Positions 34,124 through 43,016 of a stretch of DNA of 64,000 nucleotides are shown piece by piece. The translations under genes were made by a program, and so were the position numbers. Source of the DNA: JAGIBJ01 sp032119795 (GTDB lineage: Bacteria; Actinomycetota; Thermoleophilia; Solirubrobacterales; Solirubrobacteraceae). Location: contig JAUMFO010000011.1 in assembly GCA_032119795.1 (NCBI GenBank), positions 267,874-331,873 on the forward strand, given 5' to 3'. Numbering within the stretch: position 1 is the first letter of the stretch; every line of letters begins with the position of its first letter. The notes below the pieces were generated by a model that searched no databases, was not told the origin of the DNA, and was given only the letters and a program-made list of their open reading frames with translations.

Positions 34124-35001
34124 CCCCTCCAGAAGAGATGGGCCCGGCGGTCATCGCCGCGTCGGTCAAGAACGTGCCCCAGCCGATCTCCGGCGTCGCC
34201 ACCAGCGGCAAGAGCAGCGAGCTCGTGATGAAGATCGTGCCGCCGGTGCTCGTCTTCATCCTCGCGATCCTCAGCTGGATCGGGCTGCATTACGGGCTCT
34301 CGGAGGAGAAGGCGATCACCGTTCCGCTCCCGTGGGATGTGATCGAGATCGGCTTCCTCGACACCACCAACCTGCAGTTCATCCTCGATGGCCTCTGGAT
34401 CAGCGCGAAGGCCGCGATCGTCGGTCTTGCCGTGACGATCGTGCTTGGGCTCGCCTTTGCGATCGCGATGAGCCAGGCGAAGTGGGTGGAGAACGCCCTG
34501 CTGCCCTATGCGGTCGCGATGCAGACCACCCCGATCCTCGCCCTGGTGCCGCTGATCGGCGTGGTGATCGGCTTCGACTTCATCTCGCGCGTGATCGTCG
34601 TCGTGCTGATCTCGGTCTTCCCGTTCATCAACAACGCCCTCTTCGGACTGCTCAGCGCCGAGAAGTCCCAGCACGACCTCCTCACCCTGCACGACGCCTC
34701 GCGCCTGACGCGCCTGACGAAACTGCAGTTGCCGGCGGCGCTGCCGGCGATCTTCACCGGCCTGCGGGTCGCTGCCGTGATGGCGGTCGTCGGCGCGGTC
34801 GTCGGCGACTTCTTCTTCACCCAGGGCGACTCCGGCCTGGGCCAGCTCATCAGCCTCGACGCCTCCCAGCTCCAGTACGAGCGGATGTACGCGGAGGTCA
34901 TCCTCGCGATGTTCCTCGGCATCGCCGCCTACCTGGCCGTCGGGTTCGTCGAGCGTCGCGCGATCGGCAAGTGGCACTCCGCCACCCGCGCCGGCATCTG
35001 A
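34120..35001 (+). CDS. ABC importer permease (NitT/TauT type)
   Basis: 293 residues with about six transmembrane helices. The cytoplasmic coupling loop is EKSQHDLLTLHDASRLTRLTKLQLPAALPAIFTGLRVA, matching the EAA-loop (x-G-x9-lP) of binding-protein-dependent permeases. ATG overlaps the ATPase stop (ATGA). It acts with the ATPase upstream and the lipoprotein downstream. Confidence 0.94.
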   Translation: MTPPEEMGPAVIAASVKNVPQPISGVATSGKSSELVMKIVPPVLVFILAILSWIGLHYGLSEEKAITVPLPWDVIEIGFLDTTNLQFILDGLWISAKAAIVGLAVTIVLGLAFAIAMSQAKWVENALLPYAVAMQTTPILALVPLIGVVIGFDFISRVIVVVLISVFPFINNALFGLLSAEKSQHDLLTLHDASRLTRLTKLQLPAALPAIFTGLRVAAVMAVVGAVVGDFFFTQGDSGLGQLISLDASQLQYERMYAEVILAMFLGIAAYLAVGFVERRAIGKWHSATRAGI

Positions 35002-35049
35002 TCCCTTCCACCCCCACCACCCATGCTTTCCCCCTTGAAATGGAGCTCC

Positions 35050-36228
35050 ATGTACCTGCGTCGTAGACCAGCCGCGTTTGCGGCTCTCCTCGCTGCCTCC
35101 GCCCTCACCTTCGCCGCCTGCGGCGACGACGAGGAGGAGACCTCGTCGGCAGCGTCGACTCCCGTTGCGGCCGGCGACGTGTCGCTGAAGGGGATCTGCC
35201 CAGACACGGTCGTCCTGCAGACCGACTGGCACCCAGAGGTCGACCACTCCGAGGCCTACAACCTGCTCGGCGGCGACATCGTCTACGACAAGGGCAAGAA
35301 GCGCGTCACCGGTGATCTGATGGCCAGCGGCAAGCCAACGGGCGTGAAGATTGAGGTCCGTGCCGGTGGACCCGCCGTCGGCTTCGCCAGCCCGACGCAG
35401 CAGATGTACACCGACAAGGACATCACCCTCGGTTACCTCAACACCGACGAGTCGGTGCAGAACTCCGAGAAGTTCCCGATGGTCGCGATCATGGCTCCGC
35501 GCGAGAAGTGGGCCCAGATCCTGATGTACGACCCGGGCACCTACGACTTCAAGACCATCGCCGACATCGGCAAGACCGACACGAAGGTCCTGTACTTCAA
35601 GGGCAACGTCTACATGGACTACCTCGTTGGCGCGGGCATCCTCAAGAAGGACCAGGTCGACTCGTCGTACGACGGCAAGCCGGCTCGGTTCGTCACGTCC
35701 GGCGGCAAGGTCGTCCAGCAGGGCTTCGTCACCGCCGAGCCCTACAGCTACGAGAAGGTCATCAAGCAGTGGATGAAGCCCGTGGCGACGCTCCCCATTG
35801 CGGACGCTGGCTACCCGAACTACGGCGAGGCGATCGGCGTGAAGAAGGCCGACATCACCGAGAACAAGGACTGCCTGGAGAAGCTCGTGCCGATCCTGCA
35901 GCAGTCGCAGGTCGATTACATCGCTGATCCGGGGCCGGCCAACGACATCATCGTCGAGGCCGCCAAGACCTACGCCAACGGGTGGGAGTACCCGCTCGCG
36001 ATGGCTGAGGCTGGCTACGACAAGCAGCTCTCGGAGGGCATCATCAGCAACGGCGCCAACGACACGCTCGGCGATCTGGAAGACACGCGGATCACCGAGA
36101 TGATCAAGCTCGTCGGCCCGATCTACGAGAAGCAGAACATCAAGGTGAAGGAGGGCCTCGTGGCCACCGATCTCTTCACCAACGAGTTCATCGACGACTC
36201 GATCGGTCTGCCTGCCACCGGCGAGTAG
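35050..36228 (+). CDS. ABC importer substrate-binding lipoprotein
   Basis: 392 residues. ATG 35050 gives a clean lipoprotein signal (MYLRRRPAAFAALLAASALTFAAC, lipid-modified C24) with GGAG 4 nt before it; the in-frame ATG at 35023 is less likely. The mature protein fits the NMT1/SsuA-like type-2 periplasmic-binding fold (VVLQTDWHPEVDHSEAYNLLGG; later KNVYMDYLVGAG-like hinge). The TDWHPEVDH start resembles hydroxymethylpyrimidine/pyrimidine-binding proteins such as ThiY. With the CodA-like enzyme in the operon, a pyrimidine-type ligand is plausible. Confidence 0.9.
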   Translation: MYLRRRPAAFAALLAASALTFAACGDDEEETSSAASTPVAAGDVSLKGICPDTVVLQTDWHPEVDHSEAYNLLGGDIVYDKGKKRVTGDLMASGKPTGVKIEVRAGGPAVGFASPTQQMYTDKDITLGYLNTDESVQNSEKFPMVAIMAPREKWAQILMYDPGTYDFKTIADIGKTDTKVLYFKGNVYMDYLVGAGILKKDQVDSSYDGKPARFVTSGGKVVQQGFVTAEPYSYEKVIKQWMKPVATLPIADAGYPNYGEAIGVKKADITENKDCLEKLVPILQQSQVDYIADPGPANDIIVEAAKTYANGWEYPLAMAEAGYDKQLSEGIISNGANDTLGDLEDTRITEMIKLVGPIYEKQNIKVKEGLVATDLFTNEFIDDSIGLPATGE

Positions 36229-36282
36229 CCAGCAGTAGATCGACCAAGACCCCGGGCTCGGGCAACACACGAGCCAAGCGGA

Positions 36283-36319
36283 CGAGGGGGTGCAGCCTGG
36301 TGCGGGCTGCGCCCCCTCG
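36283..36319 (+). terminator. Terminator of the ABC importer operon
   Basis: CGAGGGGGTGCAGC / GCTGCGCCCCCTCG (14 bp with one G-T pair, 9-nt loop), 55 nt past the binding-protein stop. A smaller GGCTCG / CGAGCC hairpin precedes it at 36255-36275. Confidence 0.78.
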
Positions 36320-36364
36320 GGCGTTCTGGAAACAGATTGCTCACGTGCCAGGGGGTTGGCGCGG

Positions 36365-36370
36365 TAGCGT
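36365..36370 (+). promoter_or_regulatory. Predicted -10 (TAGCGT), leaderless start
   Basis: TAGCGT ends 7 nt before GTG 36378. Confidence 0.45.
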
Positions 36371-36377
36371 TGCGCGC

Positions 36378-36959
36378 GTGAGCAGCTCTCCAGCATCCGC
36401 AAGCACCGAAAAGTCGCTCGAATTTGGTCGCGGCCTGGGGATCTTCTTCGTCGTGGTCGGCGTGCTGACGATCGGGGCTGGCTTCCTCGCGATCGTCTAC
36501 CCAGACATCACGCTGATCGTGATCTCGCTGCTGTTCGGGATCAACCTGATCATCTTCTCGTCGCTTGACCTCGCCGAGGTGCTCTTCGACTACGATGAGG
36601 ACACTGCGCACCGCGTCCTCGGCGCGATTCTCGGCGTGATCGGCCTGATCCTTGGCCTGCTCGTGCTGCGGCACCCGTTCAACTCGCTTGCCGTGATCAT
36701 CCTGGCGATCGGGATCTACCTGATCGTGGCGGGCGTCGTTGGGTTCGTGCGCACGATGAGCACGCTCACGCAGAACCGCGCCGCGCAGATGATGGTCTCG
36801 ATCGCGACGCTGACGTTCGGCATCTTGATCCTCGCGCTGCCCCAGCTCAGCCTCGCCACGGTGGCCATCCTCGCCGGCATCGGGCTCATCGCCCGCGGCA
36901 TCGGCGCCGTCTTCATCGGGCTCTTGGCACTCAAGGCCGCCAAGCTTCAAACCGTCTGA
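36378..36959 (+). CDS. HdeD-like (DUF308) membrane protein
   Basis: 193 residues from GTG 36378, chosen over an ATG at 36300 because that lies inside the upstream terminator. Six short transmembrane helices with Gly/Ala packing (GILVVGVLTIGAG-type repeats) match the HdeD/DUF308 fold. E. coli HdeD is linked to acid resistance at high cell density; function here is unknown. It is 19 bp upstream of the peptidase gene and probably in the same operon. Confidence 0.82.
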   Translation: MSSSPASASTEKSLEFGRGLGIFFVVVGVLTIGAGFLAIVYPDITLIVISLLFGINLIIFSSLDLAEVLFDYDEDTAHRVLGAILGVIGLILGLLVLRHPFNSLAVIILAIGIYLIVAGVVGFVRTMSTLTQNRAAQMMVSIATLTFGILILALPQLSLATVAILAGIGLIARGIGAVFIGLLALKAAKLQTV

Positions 36960-36978
36960 CCCCACCGGAGTTACTGCC

Positions 36979-38346
36979 GTGTCTGATCTTTCAAGCCCGG
37001 AACTCGCTGGCAAGGTCCGGGCGCTCATGCCAGAGCTCCAGCGCGACCTCGAGGCGCTGGTGCGCATCCCGTCGGTCTCCGGCGACGGCCTGCCGACCGA
37101 GCCGATCCAGCAGGCGCATGACGCCGTGGCCGAGCTGCTGCGTGGCGCCGGCGTCGAGAAGGTTTGGACGCTTGAGCTGCCAGACACGAACCCGATCGTG
37201 ATGGGCGAGATCCCCGCGCCTCCCGGTGCGCCGACGATCCTGCTCTACAGCCACTACGACGTGGTCCCGTCCGGCGACCTTGCGGAGTGGGACACCGATC
37301 CGTTCGAGCCCGTCACCAAGAACGGCGCCATCTATGGGCGCGGATCGGCAGACACGAAGTCGAACATCGTCGCCCACGTCGGCGCGCTGCGCGCGTGGGA
37401 TGGCAAGCCGCCCGTCGGCATCAAGATCGTGATCGAGGGCCAGGAGGAGGTCGGCGGCGGCGCGCTGACGCCCTACCCGCCGACCAACCCAGAGCTGTTT
37501 GCGGCCGACGTGATGATCATCGGCGACATGGGGAGCGTCTCGCCGGGCGTCCCGACGCTGACGGTCGCCCTGCGCGGCATGTGCGAGGTGATCTTCGAGG
37601 TGCAGACGCTGGCGTCGGCCAAGCACAGCGGCCAGTACGGCGGCGCAGCTCCGGACGCGCTCGTGGCGCTCGTGGCAGCGCTCGCAACCCTGCATGACGA
37701 GCACGGCAACGTCGCCGTCGAGGGCCTGCGCCGTGAGGAGTGGACGGGCGGTGGCAGCAGCGAGGACGAGTTCTACGCGCTCGCCGAGGTCCAGGGCGAT
37801 CTGCCGCTGATCGGCACCGGCAACCTGGGCTCGCGCGTGTGGTCGGGGCCGGCCATCACGATCGTCGGGATCGACGTGCCGTCGGTCGATGGCGCCGTCA
37901 ACGCCGTCTCGCCGTATGCCCGCGCCAAGCTCAACGTGCGCGTGCACCCCGAGCAGGATGCGGCTGAGGCGCAGGCCGCCGTGATCGCGCACCTGCAGCA
38001 GACCAAGCCCTTCGGTATCGGCTTCACGGTGACGGGCGGCGCGACCGGCAACGGCTTTGCGGCACGAACGGAGAGCCCGGCCTACGACGCCGCCCGCGAG
38101 TCTTGGCAGGCAACCTGGCAGGCCGACGTGGTGAAGGTCGGCGTCGGCGGCTCGATCCCGCTGGTGAACTCGATGCAGCAGGCCGCGCCAGACGCCGACA
38201 TCCTGCTCGTCGGCACCACCGACGGCTACGCCAACATCCACGGCCCCAACGAGCGGGTCCTGCTCGACGAGTTTGAGAAGGCGACGCTCGCCGAGGCCGA
38301 CTTCTTCGGCCGATTCGCCGCCCTCTACGCGAAGGGCCAGGCATGA
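36979..38346 (+). CDS. M20 family metallopeptidase (dipeptidase)
   Basis: 455 residues, GTG start with GGAG 9 nt upstream. M20 metal and catalytic residues are visible: H92 and D94 (SHYDVVPSGD), D125 (GRGSADTKSN), E156/E157 (EGQEEVGGG), and a later His-containing C-terminal segment. A dimerisation domain lies between. It fits the dipeptidase/carboxypeptidase branch rather than allantoate amidohydrolase. Its stop overlaps the AbgT-type transporter start (ATGA), like abgAB-abgT sets, suggesting import and hydrolysis of an acyl-amino acid or dipeptide. Confidence 0.9.
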   Translation: MSDLSSPELAGKVRALMPELQRDLEALVRIPSVSGDGLPTEPIQQAHDAVAELLRGAGVEKVWTLELPDTNPIVMGEIPAPPGAPTILLYSHYDVVPSGDLAEWDTDPFEPVTKNGAIYGRGSADTKSNIVAHVGALRAWDGKPPVGIKIVIEGQEEVGGGALTPYPPTNPELFAADVMIIGDMGSVSPGVPTLTVALRGMCEVIFEVQTLASAKHSGQYGGAAPDALVALVAALATLHDEHGNVAVEGLRREEWTGGGSSEDEFYALAEVQGDLPLIGTGNLGSRVWSGPAITIVGIDVPSVDGAVNAVSPYARAKLNVRVHPEQDAAEAQAAVIAHLQQTKPFGIGFTVTGGATGNGFAARTESPAYDAARESWQATWQADVVKVGVGGSIPLVNSMQQAAPDADILLVGTTDGYANIHGPNERVLLDEFEKATLAEADFFGRFAALYAKGQA

Positions 38347-40016
38347 GCGCCGCGGCAGCGGAGGCTCCGGCCGGCGGCGGTAGCGACCACGGCGAGGGCG
38401 GCAAGGGCTTCCTCGACTTCATCGAGCGGGCTGGCAACAAGGTGCCGCACCCCGCGGTGCTGTTCATGGTGCTGTGCGTCAGCGTCATCATCTTCTCCCA
38501 GGTCCTGTCCTGGGCGAACGTGTCGGTCACCTACGAGGTGATCAAGCCGCCAGCGGCGCTCGTGGAGGAGGGCTACGTCGGTGGCTCCGTTGCGCCGACC
38601 GAGTTCCTGCCGCCGGAGCAGGCCGACGCCAAGGACTACGCCGTCACGACGGAGACGGCGGAGGTGAAGAGCCTGTTGTCGAGCGACGGCATCGCGTTCC
38701 TCTTCACGTCGTTCGTCAGCAACTTCATGGGCTTCACCGCGATGGGGATCATCCTGATCGTGATGATCGGCGTGGGGCTGGCGGAGTCGTCCGGGCTGAT
38801 CGGGGCGCTGATCAGAAAGCTCGTCGCGATCACCTCAGAGAAGCTCCTCACCTACGTGATCGTGCTGCTCGGCGTGATCTCCAGCGTCGCCTCTGATGCC
38901 GGCTACCTGGTGCTGATACCCCTGGGGGCCGCGGCCTTCATGAGCGTCGGCCGGCACCCGCTGGCCGGCATCGCTGCCGCGTTCGCCGGTGTGGCCGGCG
39001 GCTTCGGCGTGAACTTCCTGATCACGCCGAGCGACGCGATCCTGACGGAGATCACGAACGAGGCGATCGGCCTGGTCCAGCCGGGCACCACGATCGATCT
39101 GACGGCCAACATCTACTTCGGGATCATCTCGACGATCCTCGTCACCCTCGTCTGCGGGTTCCTGACGGCGCGCATCGTCGAGCCGCGCCTCGGCACCTAC
39201 GACCCGAGCCTGGCGCCCGCGCCGGACGAGCACGAGAAAGAGGTTTCCGAGGCCGACGGCGTGTCGCCCGAGCTCGAGGCCAAGGGGCTGCGCTGGGCGG
39301 GCTTCGCCTTGCTCGCCGTGGTCATCGGGATTGCGGCCCTCACGCTGCCGTCCGGTGCGCCGCTCCGAGATCCGGAGACGGGCAGCATCATCGGCACGTC
39401 GCCCTTCATGGACAGCCTGATCCCGATCATCTCGCTGTGCTTCTTGGCGACCGCCGTGGCCTACGGCCGCGCGACGGAGACGATCACGTCGCTCAGCGAC
39501 GCGATCAAGTCGATCGAGAAGTCCTGGGCGGGGCTCGGCGCCCTCCTCTTCCTCTTCCTCCTGATCGCGCAGTTCATCGCGTACTTCAACTACTCGAATA
39601 TGGCCAACGTGGCGGCCGTCAGCCTCGGCGACGTCGTCGAGAACGCCAACATCCCGGCCGTCTGGCTGCTGCTGCTCGTCGTGATCGTCACCGCCGTGGT
39701 GAACGTCCTCGTGCCGCAGGCGATCGCAAAGTGGGCACTGCTCGCGCCGATCTTCGTCCCGCTACTGGTGCGCGTTGGGGTCGATCCGGCGGCGATCATG
39801 GCCGCCTACCGCGTGGGCGACTCGCCGGGCAACGTCGTGAACCCGATCATGGCCTACTTCCCACTCGTGGTCGTCTTCGCGGCGCGCTACGACCGCAAGG
39901 CCGGGATCGGCACGCTGATCGCGCTGATGCTGCCGTACTTCATCGTGCTGAGCGTCGTTTGGACGGCCTTCTTCATGCTCTGGTACATCCTCGGAATCCC
40001 GTTCGGTCCCGGCTAA
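38343..40016 (+). CDS. AbgT family transporter
   Basis: 557 residues, about 11-12 transmembrane segments. It begins FLDFIERAGNKVPHPAVLFMVLC, typical of the p-aminobenzoyl-glutamate transporter family (AbgT, also MtrF). An extracytoplasmic insertion follows TM1. The ISSVASDAGYLVLIPLGAAAF and GDSPGNVVNPIMAYFPLVV segments are family-conserved. It is coupled to the M20 peptidase gene upstream. Substrate could be p-aminobenzoyl-glutamate, other aryl-amino acids or, as for MtrF, drugs. Confidence 0.92.
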   Translation: MSAAAAEAPAGGGSDHGEGGKGFLDFIERAGNKVPHPAVLFMVLCVSVIIFSQVLSWANVSVTYEVIKPPAALVEEGYVGGSVAPTEFLPPEQADAKDYAVTTETAEVKSLLSSDGIAFLFTSFVSNFMGFTAMGIILIVMIGVGLAESSGLIGALIRKLVAITSEKLLTYVIVLLGVISSVASDAGYLVLIPLGAAAFMSVGRHPLAGIAAAFAGVAGGFGVNFLITPSDAILTEITNEAIGLVQPGTTIDLTANIYFGIISTILVTLVCGFLTARIVEPRLGTYDPSLAPAPDEHEKEVSEADGVSPELEAKGLRWAGFALLAVVIGIAALTLPSGAPLRDPETGSIIGTSPFMDSLIPIISLCFLATAVAYGRATETITSLSDAIKSIEKSWAGLGALLFLFLLIAQFIAYFNYSNMANVAAVSLGDVVENANIPAVWLLLLVVIVTAVVNVLVPQAIAKWALLAPIFVPLLVRVGVDPAAIMAAYRVGDSPGNVVNPIMAYFPLVVVFAARYDRKAGIGTLIALMLPYFIVLSVVWTAFFMLWYILGIPFGPG

Positions 40017-40032
40017 TCACGCCGCTCTCGTC

Positions 40033-41619
40033 ATGACCGACGCCGCCATCACCTTCGCCGTCCTCGGTGGGGCGGTGCTGCTGTTCCTGTGGAACCAATT
40101 GCCGGTCGCGGTCGTGGCGCTTGGGGCGTCGCTGGCGCTCTGGGCGCTCGGGGTGATCGACGTACAGGCGGCGTTCGCCGGCTTCGGCGATCCAACGGTG
40201 ATCTTCATCGCGACGCTCTTCGTCGTCAGCGAGGCGCTGGACTCCACGGGCGTGACGACGTGGGCGTCGCACAAGCTCGTCGAGGTCGCCGGCGACTCCA
40301 AGTCGAAGCTGGTCGTGCTGCTGCTCGTACTTGCGGCCGGGCTGTCGACGATCCTCACGCCGAACGGCGCCGTCGCGGCGCTCGTCCCAATGACGGTGCT
40401 GCTGGCGTTCCGGCTCGGGCAGGCGCCGTCGAAGCTGCTGATGCCGATGGCGTTCTCCTCGTATGCCGGTGCGATGATCTTCCTCACCGGATCGCCGGTC
40501 AACGTGCTCGTGGCGGAGGAGTCGCGACGCGTCGGCGACGGTGGGTTCTCGTACTTCGAGTTCGGGCTCGTCGGCGTGCCGCTCACGATCGGCGTGATCG
40601 GCATCGCGCTGCTGCTCGGGCCGCGGCTCGTCCCGGAGCGCCGCCCGCGGTCGCTGTCGGTCGATCTGTCCGGGCACGCGCGCACGCTGATGCAGGAGTA
40701 CCGCCTCACGCAGAGCGAGCTGGCCGAGCACGAGGTGCCGGCCGAGCTGTTTACTCGCGCCACGGGCGTGGCCGAGGTGGTCATCCCGCCGCGCTCCCCG
40801 CTGATTGGGCAAAGGATGTTCGCCGGGATGGTCACGGAGAGCGGCGATCTCCTCGTCCTCGCCGTCCGCCGGCAAGACCAGGAGGTCGGCCCGCGCGGCC
40901 TCGAGCTCGAGGCCGGCGACGTGCTGTTGCTTGAGGGGTCGTGGGACGCGCTCGACGAGCACCTCACGGTGGATGAGGTCTTGGTAGTCGACGACCCCGA
41001 CGCGATCCGCCGCAGCACGGTGCCGCTGGGTCAGGGCGCTGGGATCACGATCGGCGTGGTCGTGGTGATGGTGGCACTGCTGGCGTCCGGCGTGGTGCCG
41101 GCCGCGATTGCCGGGGTGCTGGCTGCCATGGCGCTCGTGCTCCTGGGCGTGATGGACATGGAGCGCGTCTACCGGGCGATCTCCTGGACGACCGTGATCC
41201 TGATTGCCGGCTTGCTTCCCGTCTCGACGGCGCTCCAAACCACCGGCGCCGCCGCCGACCTCGCCGAGGCGATCCTCAGCGCGCTCGGCGACGCCGGCCC
41301 TCACGCGTTGCTCGCTGCCTTGTTCGCGGTCGCGACGCTGCTGAGTATCGCCATCTCGAACACGGCCACGGCGCTGATCCTGATCCCCGTCGGCGTCGCT
41401 GCCGCCCAGTCCCTCGGCATCTCGCCGCAGCCGGTGCTGATGAGCGTCGCCGTCGCCTCGAGCGCATCGTTCCTCACTCCGATCTCGACGCCCGGCAACC
41501 TGATGATCATGGATCCCGCCGGCTACAAGTTCGGCGACTACTGGAAGCTTGGCCTGCCGATGGTCGCGCTGTTCTTCGTGGTCGCGGTGTTCCTGGTGCC
41601 GGTGATCTGGACGTTCTGA
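40033..41619 (+). CDS. SLC13-type permease with TrkA-C (RCK) domain
   Basis: 528 residues. An N-terminal half with about six helices (NQLPVAVVALGASLALWALGVID; TPNGAVAALVPMTVLLA) is followed by a cytoplasmic TrkA-C-like insert (about 215-320: PLIGQRMFAGMVTESGDLLVLAVRRQDQEVGPRGLELEAGDVLLLEGS), then the second membrane half with AISNTATALILIPVGVAAA. This fits the divalent anion:Na+ symporter (SLC13/CitM) family. Substrate is perhaps sulphate or a dicarboxylate. It starts 17 bp after the AbgT gene. Confidence 0.9.
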   Translation: MTDAAITFAVLGGAVLLFLWNQLPVAVVALGASLALWALGVIDVQAAFAGFGDPTVIFIATLFVVSEALDSTGVTTWASHKLVEVAGDSKSKLVVLLLVLAAGLSTILTPNGAVAALVPMTVLLAFRLGQAPSKLLMPMAFSSYAGAMIFLTGSPVNVLVAEESRRVGDGGFSYFEFGLVGVPLTIGVIGIALLLGPRLVPERRPRSLSVDLSGHARTLMQEYRLTQSELAEHEVPAELFTRATGVAEVVIPPRSPLIGQRMFAGMVTESGDLLVLAVRRQDQEVGPRGLELEAGDVLLLEGSWDALDEHLTVDEVLVVDDPDAIRRSTVPLGQGAGITIGVVVVMVALLASGVVPAAIAGVLAAMALVLLGVMDMERVYRAISWTTVILIAGLLPVSTALQTTGAAADLAEAILSALGDAGPHALLAALFAVATLLSIAISNTATALILIPVGVAAAQSLGISPQPVLMSVAVASSASFLTPISTPGNLMIMDPAGYKFGDYWKLGLPMVALFFVVAVFLVPVIWTF

Positions 41620-41639
41620 GCGGGTTTGGTGGGGTTGCG

Positions 41640-41737
41640 GTCGGGGGTGGGGGTAGAGCCCGTTCGGACACCCTCACGCTCGCTGGCGCTCACTCCAGTC
41701 GGGAACGGTCCGCCCGGGCTCTACCCCCACCCCCGAC
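41640..41737. repeat. Long perfect inverted repeat (23-bp arms)
   Basis: Arms 41640-41662 and 41715-41737 are exact reverse complements (23 bp, ending GTAGAGCCCG / CGGGCTCTAC), with a 52-nt loop. It is 20 bp past the SLC13-type stop and just before repeat element A. It may act as a terminator but is much longer than the others here. Confidence 0.85.
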
Positions 41738-41739
41738 CT

Positions 41740-42255
41740 GCCGTTGGCTGCGCCGGCGTCTTCTCATTGGGGTCTGGGGATTTGGCGGCGTTCTCGCCGT
41801 TGTGGGGTCTGGGCCTGTCGGCGGGGCGGTGTTTGAGCCCGTTGGCGGCGGCGGGACTTCGCGGCCCCGACGGCATTTGAGTCGTTGGCGGCGGCGGGAC
41901 TTCGATCGCTTCGGGGAATTTGGGCGCCGCCGCACCGAGGGCGGGCGGAGTCGTGGTCTGGGCTGGTTGGCGGCGGCGGATTTGAGATCGCTTCGGCGCC
42001 TGGGGGCGCCGGGCGCGGCGCAACCTCTGGGGGTTGCGGTGATTGCTCTGCGCGTCAGAGTTACCGGACGCCCGGTAACTTCGGCGCGCAGAGCGCTTGA
42101 TGACGCGTTATGTCAGGTAGATGCAACCGCCAGAGGTTGCGGCCCGCCCGCCGGCTCAGACACCGGCAGGCCCGCCTCGAAGCAGCACGCTCCGCCCTCG
42201 CCGATCAGACGCCCCCAGGCCCCGAAGTGATCGAAGTCCCACCGCCGCCAACGTC
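41740..42255. repeat. Hairpin-cassette element A (one cassette)
   Basis: Mini-hairpins GCAACC-N6-GGTTGC at 42020-42037 and 42123-42140 bound one type-2 cassette (42038-42122). The cassette has an outer stem GCTCTGCGCG / CGCGCAGAGC (42045-42054 / 42085-42094) and an inner stem GTTACCGG / CCGGTAAC (42060-42067 / 42072-42079). GC-rich arms carry TTGGCGGCGGCGG..GATCGCTTCGG units on the left (41883, 41967) and the reverse complement on the right (42220-42251). Its flanks and second mini-hairpin match element D. Open frames inside are repeat translations, not genes. Confidence 0.85.
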
Positions 42256-42398
42256 CGAGTCGCCGTACAAGCCGCCAGATCTCGCCTCCGCCAAACGGTG
42301 CCTACCAACACGCCCACTGAGGCTGAGAAGGCCAGGCGTGAGCCGGTAACCGCCGTGACCCGGGCCGCTGGTACTCCGCGTCACCAGCCCACTTTCCC
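42256..42398. other. Gap between element A and tetR
   Basis: About 143 bp upstream of the TetR -10 hexamer. It holds no ORF and no clear operator. Confidence 0.4.
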
Positions 42399-42404
42399 TA
42401 CGAT
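42399..42404 (+). promoter_or_regulatory. Predicted -10 (TACGAT), leaderless start
   Basis: TACGAT ends 6 nt before GTG 42411; the same hexamer and spacing precede the MerR gene. Confidence 0.5.
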
Positions 42405-42410
42405 GCTCGG

Positions 42411-43016
42411 GTGGCCAACGCTCCCCAGATCGACGGCCGGAAGCTGCGGTACGCCCACCGCCGCGACGAGCTGCTCGAGGCCGCGGCGATCTATGTGATC
42501 GAGCACGGCGTGGCGACGCTGTCGATGCGGCCGCTGGCGAAGGCGCTCGGCGTGGCGCCGTCGGCGCTCGTGCACCACTTCGGCACCAAAGAGCAGCTGA
42601 TCACCTCGATCCTCGGGTTCATCCGCGACCGCGGCATGGTGCCGGTCGAGATCGCCGACGAGGATGTCGACGCGTACCGCGAATGGTGGTACCGGTGGTC
42701 CGACGACAAGACGCTGCCGGTCCTGCGTCTGGCGTTCGAAGTGATCGGGCTGGCCGTGCAGTCCCCGGAGCGGTTCGGGGCCTTTCGTGCCCACGCGATC
42801 GCCGACTGGACGGCGATCGTTTCCGCCGACTTGGCGGCGTCGGGCTGCCCCGCCGACGAGCTCGAGCCGATGGCGACCTCGCTCGTCGCGCACATCGCTG
42901 GCCTGCAACTCGACCTGTTGCTCTCCGGCGAGCGGGACCGCATCAACGCCGCGCACGAACTCTTCGTCGAGATGGTCAACGCGCGGCGCGCGCAGTGGGC
43001 ACCTGGTTCGCCCTAG
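42411..43016 (+). CDS. TetR family regulator
   Basis: 201 residues, GTG start. The helix-turn-helix is ATLSMRPLAKALGVAPSALVHHFGTKEQL (about 35-65). The C-terminal domain is Trp-rich (EWWYRWSDDKTLP). Its stop overlaps the malate synthase stop (CTAG), in convergent arrangement. It could regulate the allantoin operon next to it, or the transporters upstream; neither is shown by the sequence. Confidence 0.9.
   Translation: MANAPQIDGRKLRYAHRRDELLEAAAIYVIEHGVATLSMRPLAKALGVAPSALVHHFGTKEQLITSILGFIRDRGMVPVEIADEDVDAYREWWYRWSDDKTLPVLRLAFEVIGLAVQSPERFGAFRAHAIADWTAIVSADLAASGCPADELEPMATSLVAHIAGLQLDLLLSGERDRINAAHELFVEMVNARRAQWAPGSP

Noticed and set aside
34033..36402. 789-codon frame antisense to the ABC importer genes
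   Set aside because: Shadow of strongly supported permease and binding-protein genes; low-complexity composition and no domain.
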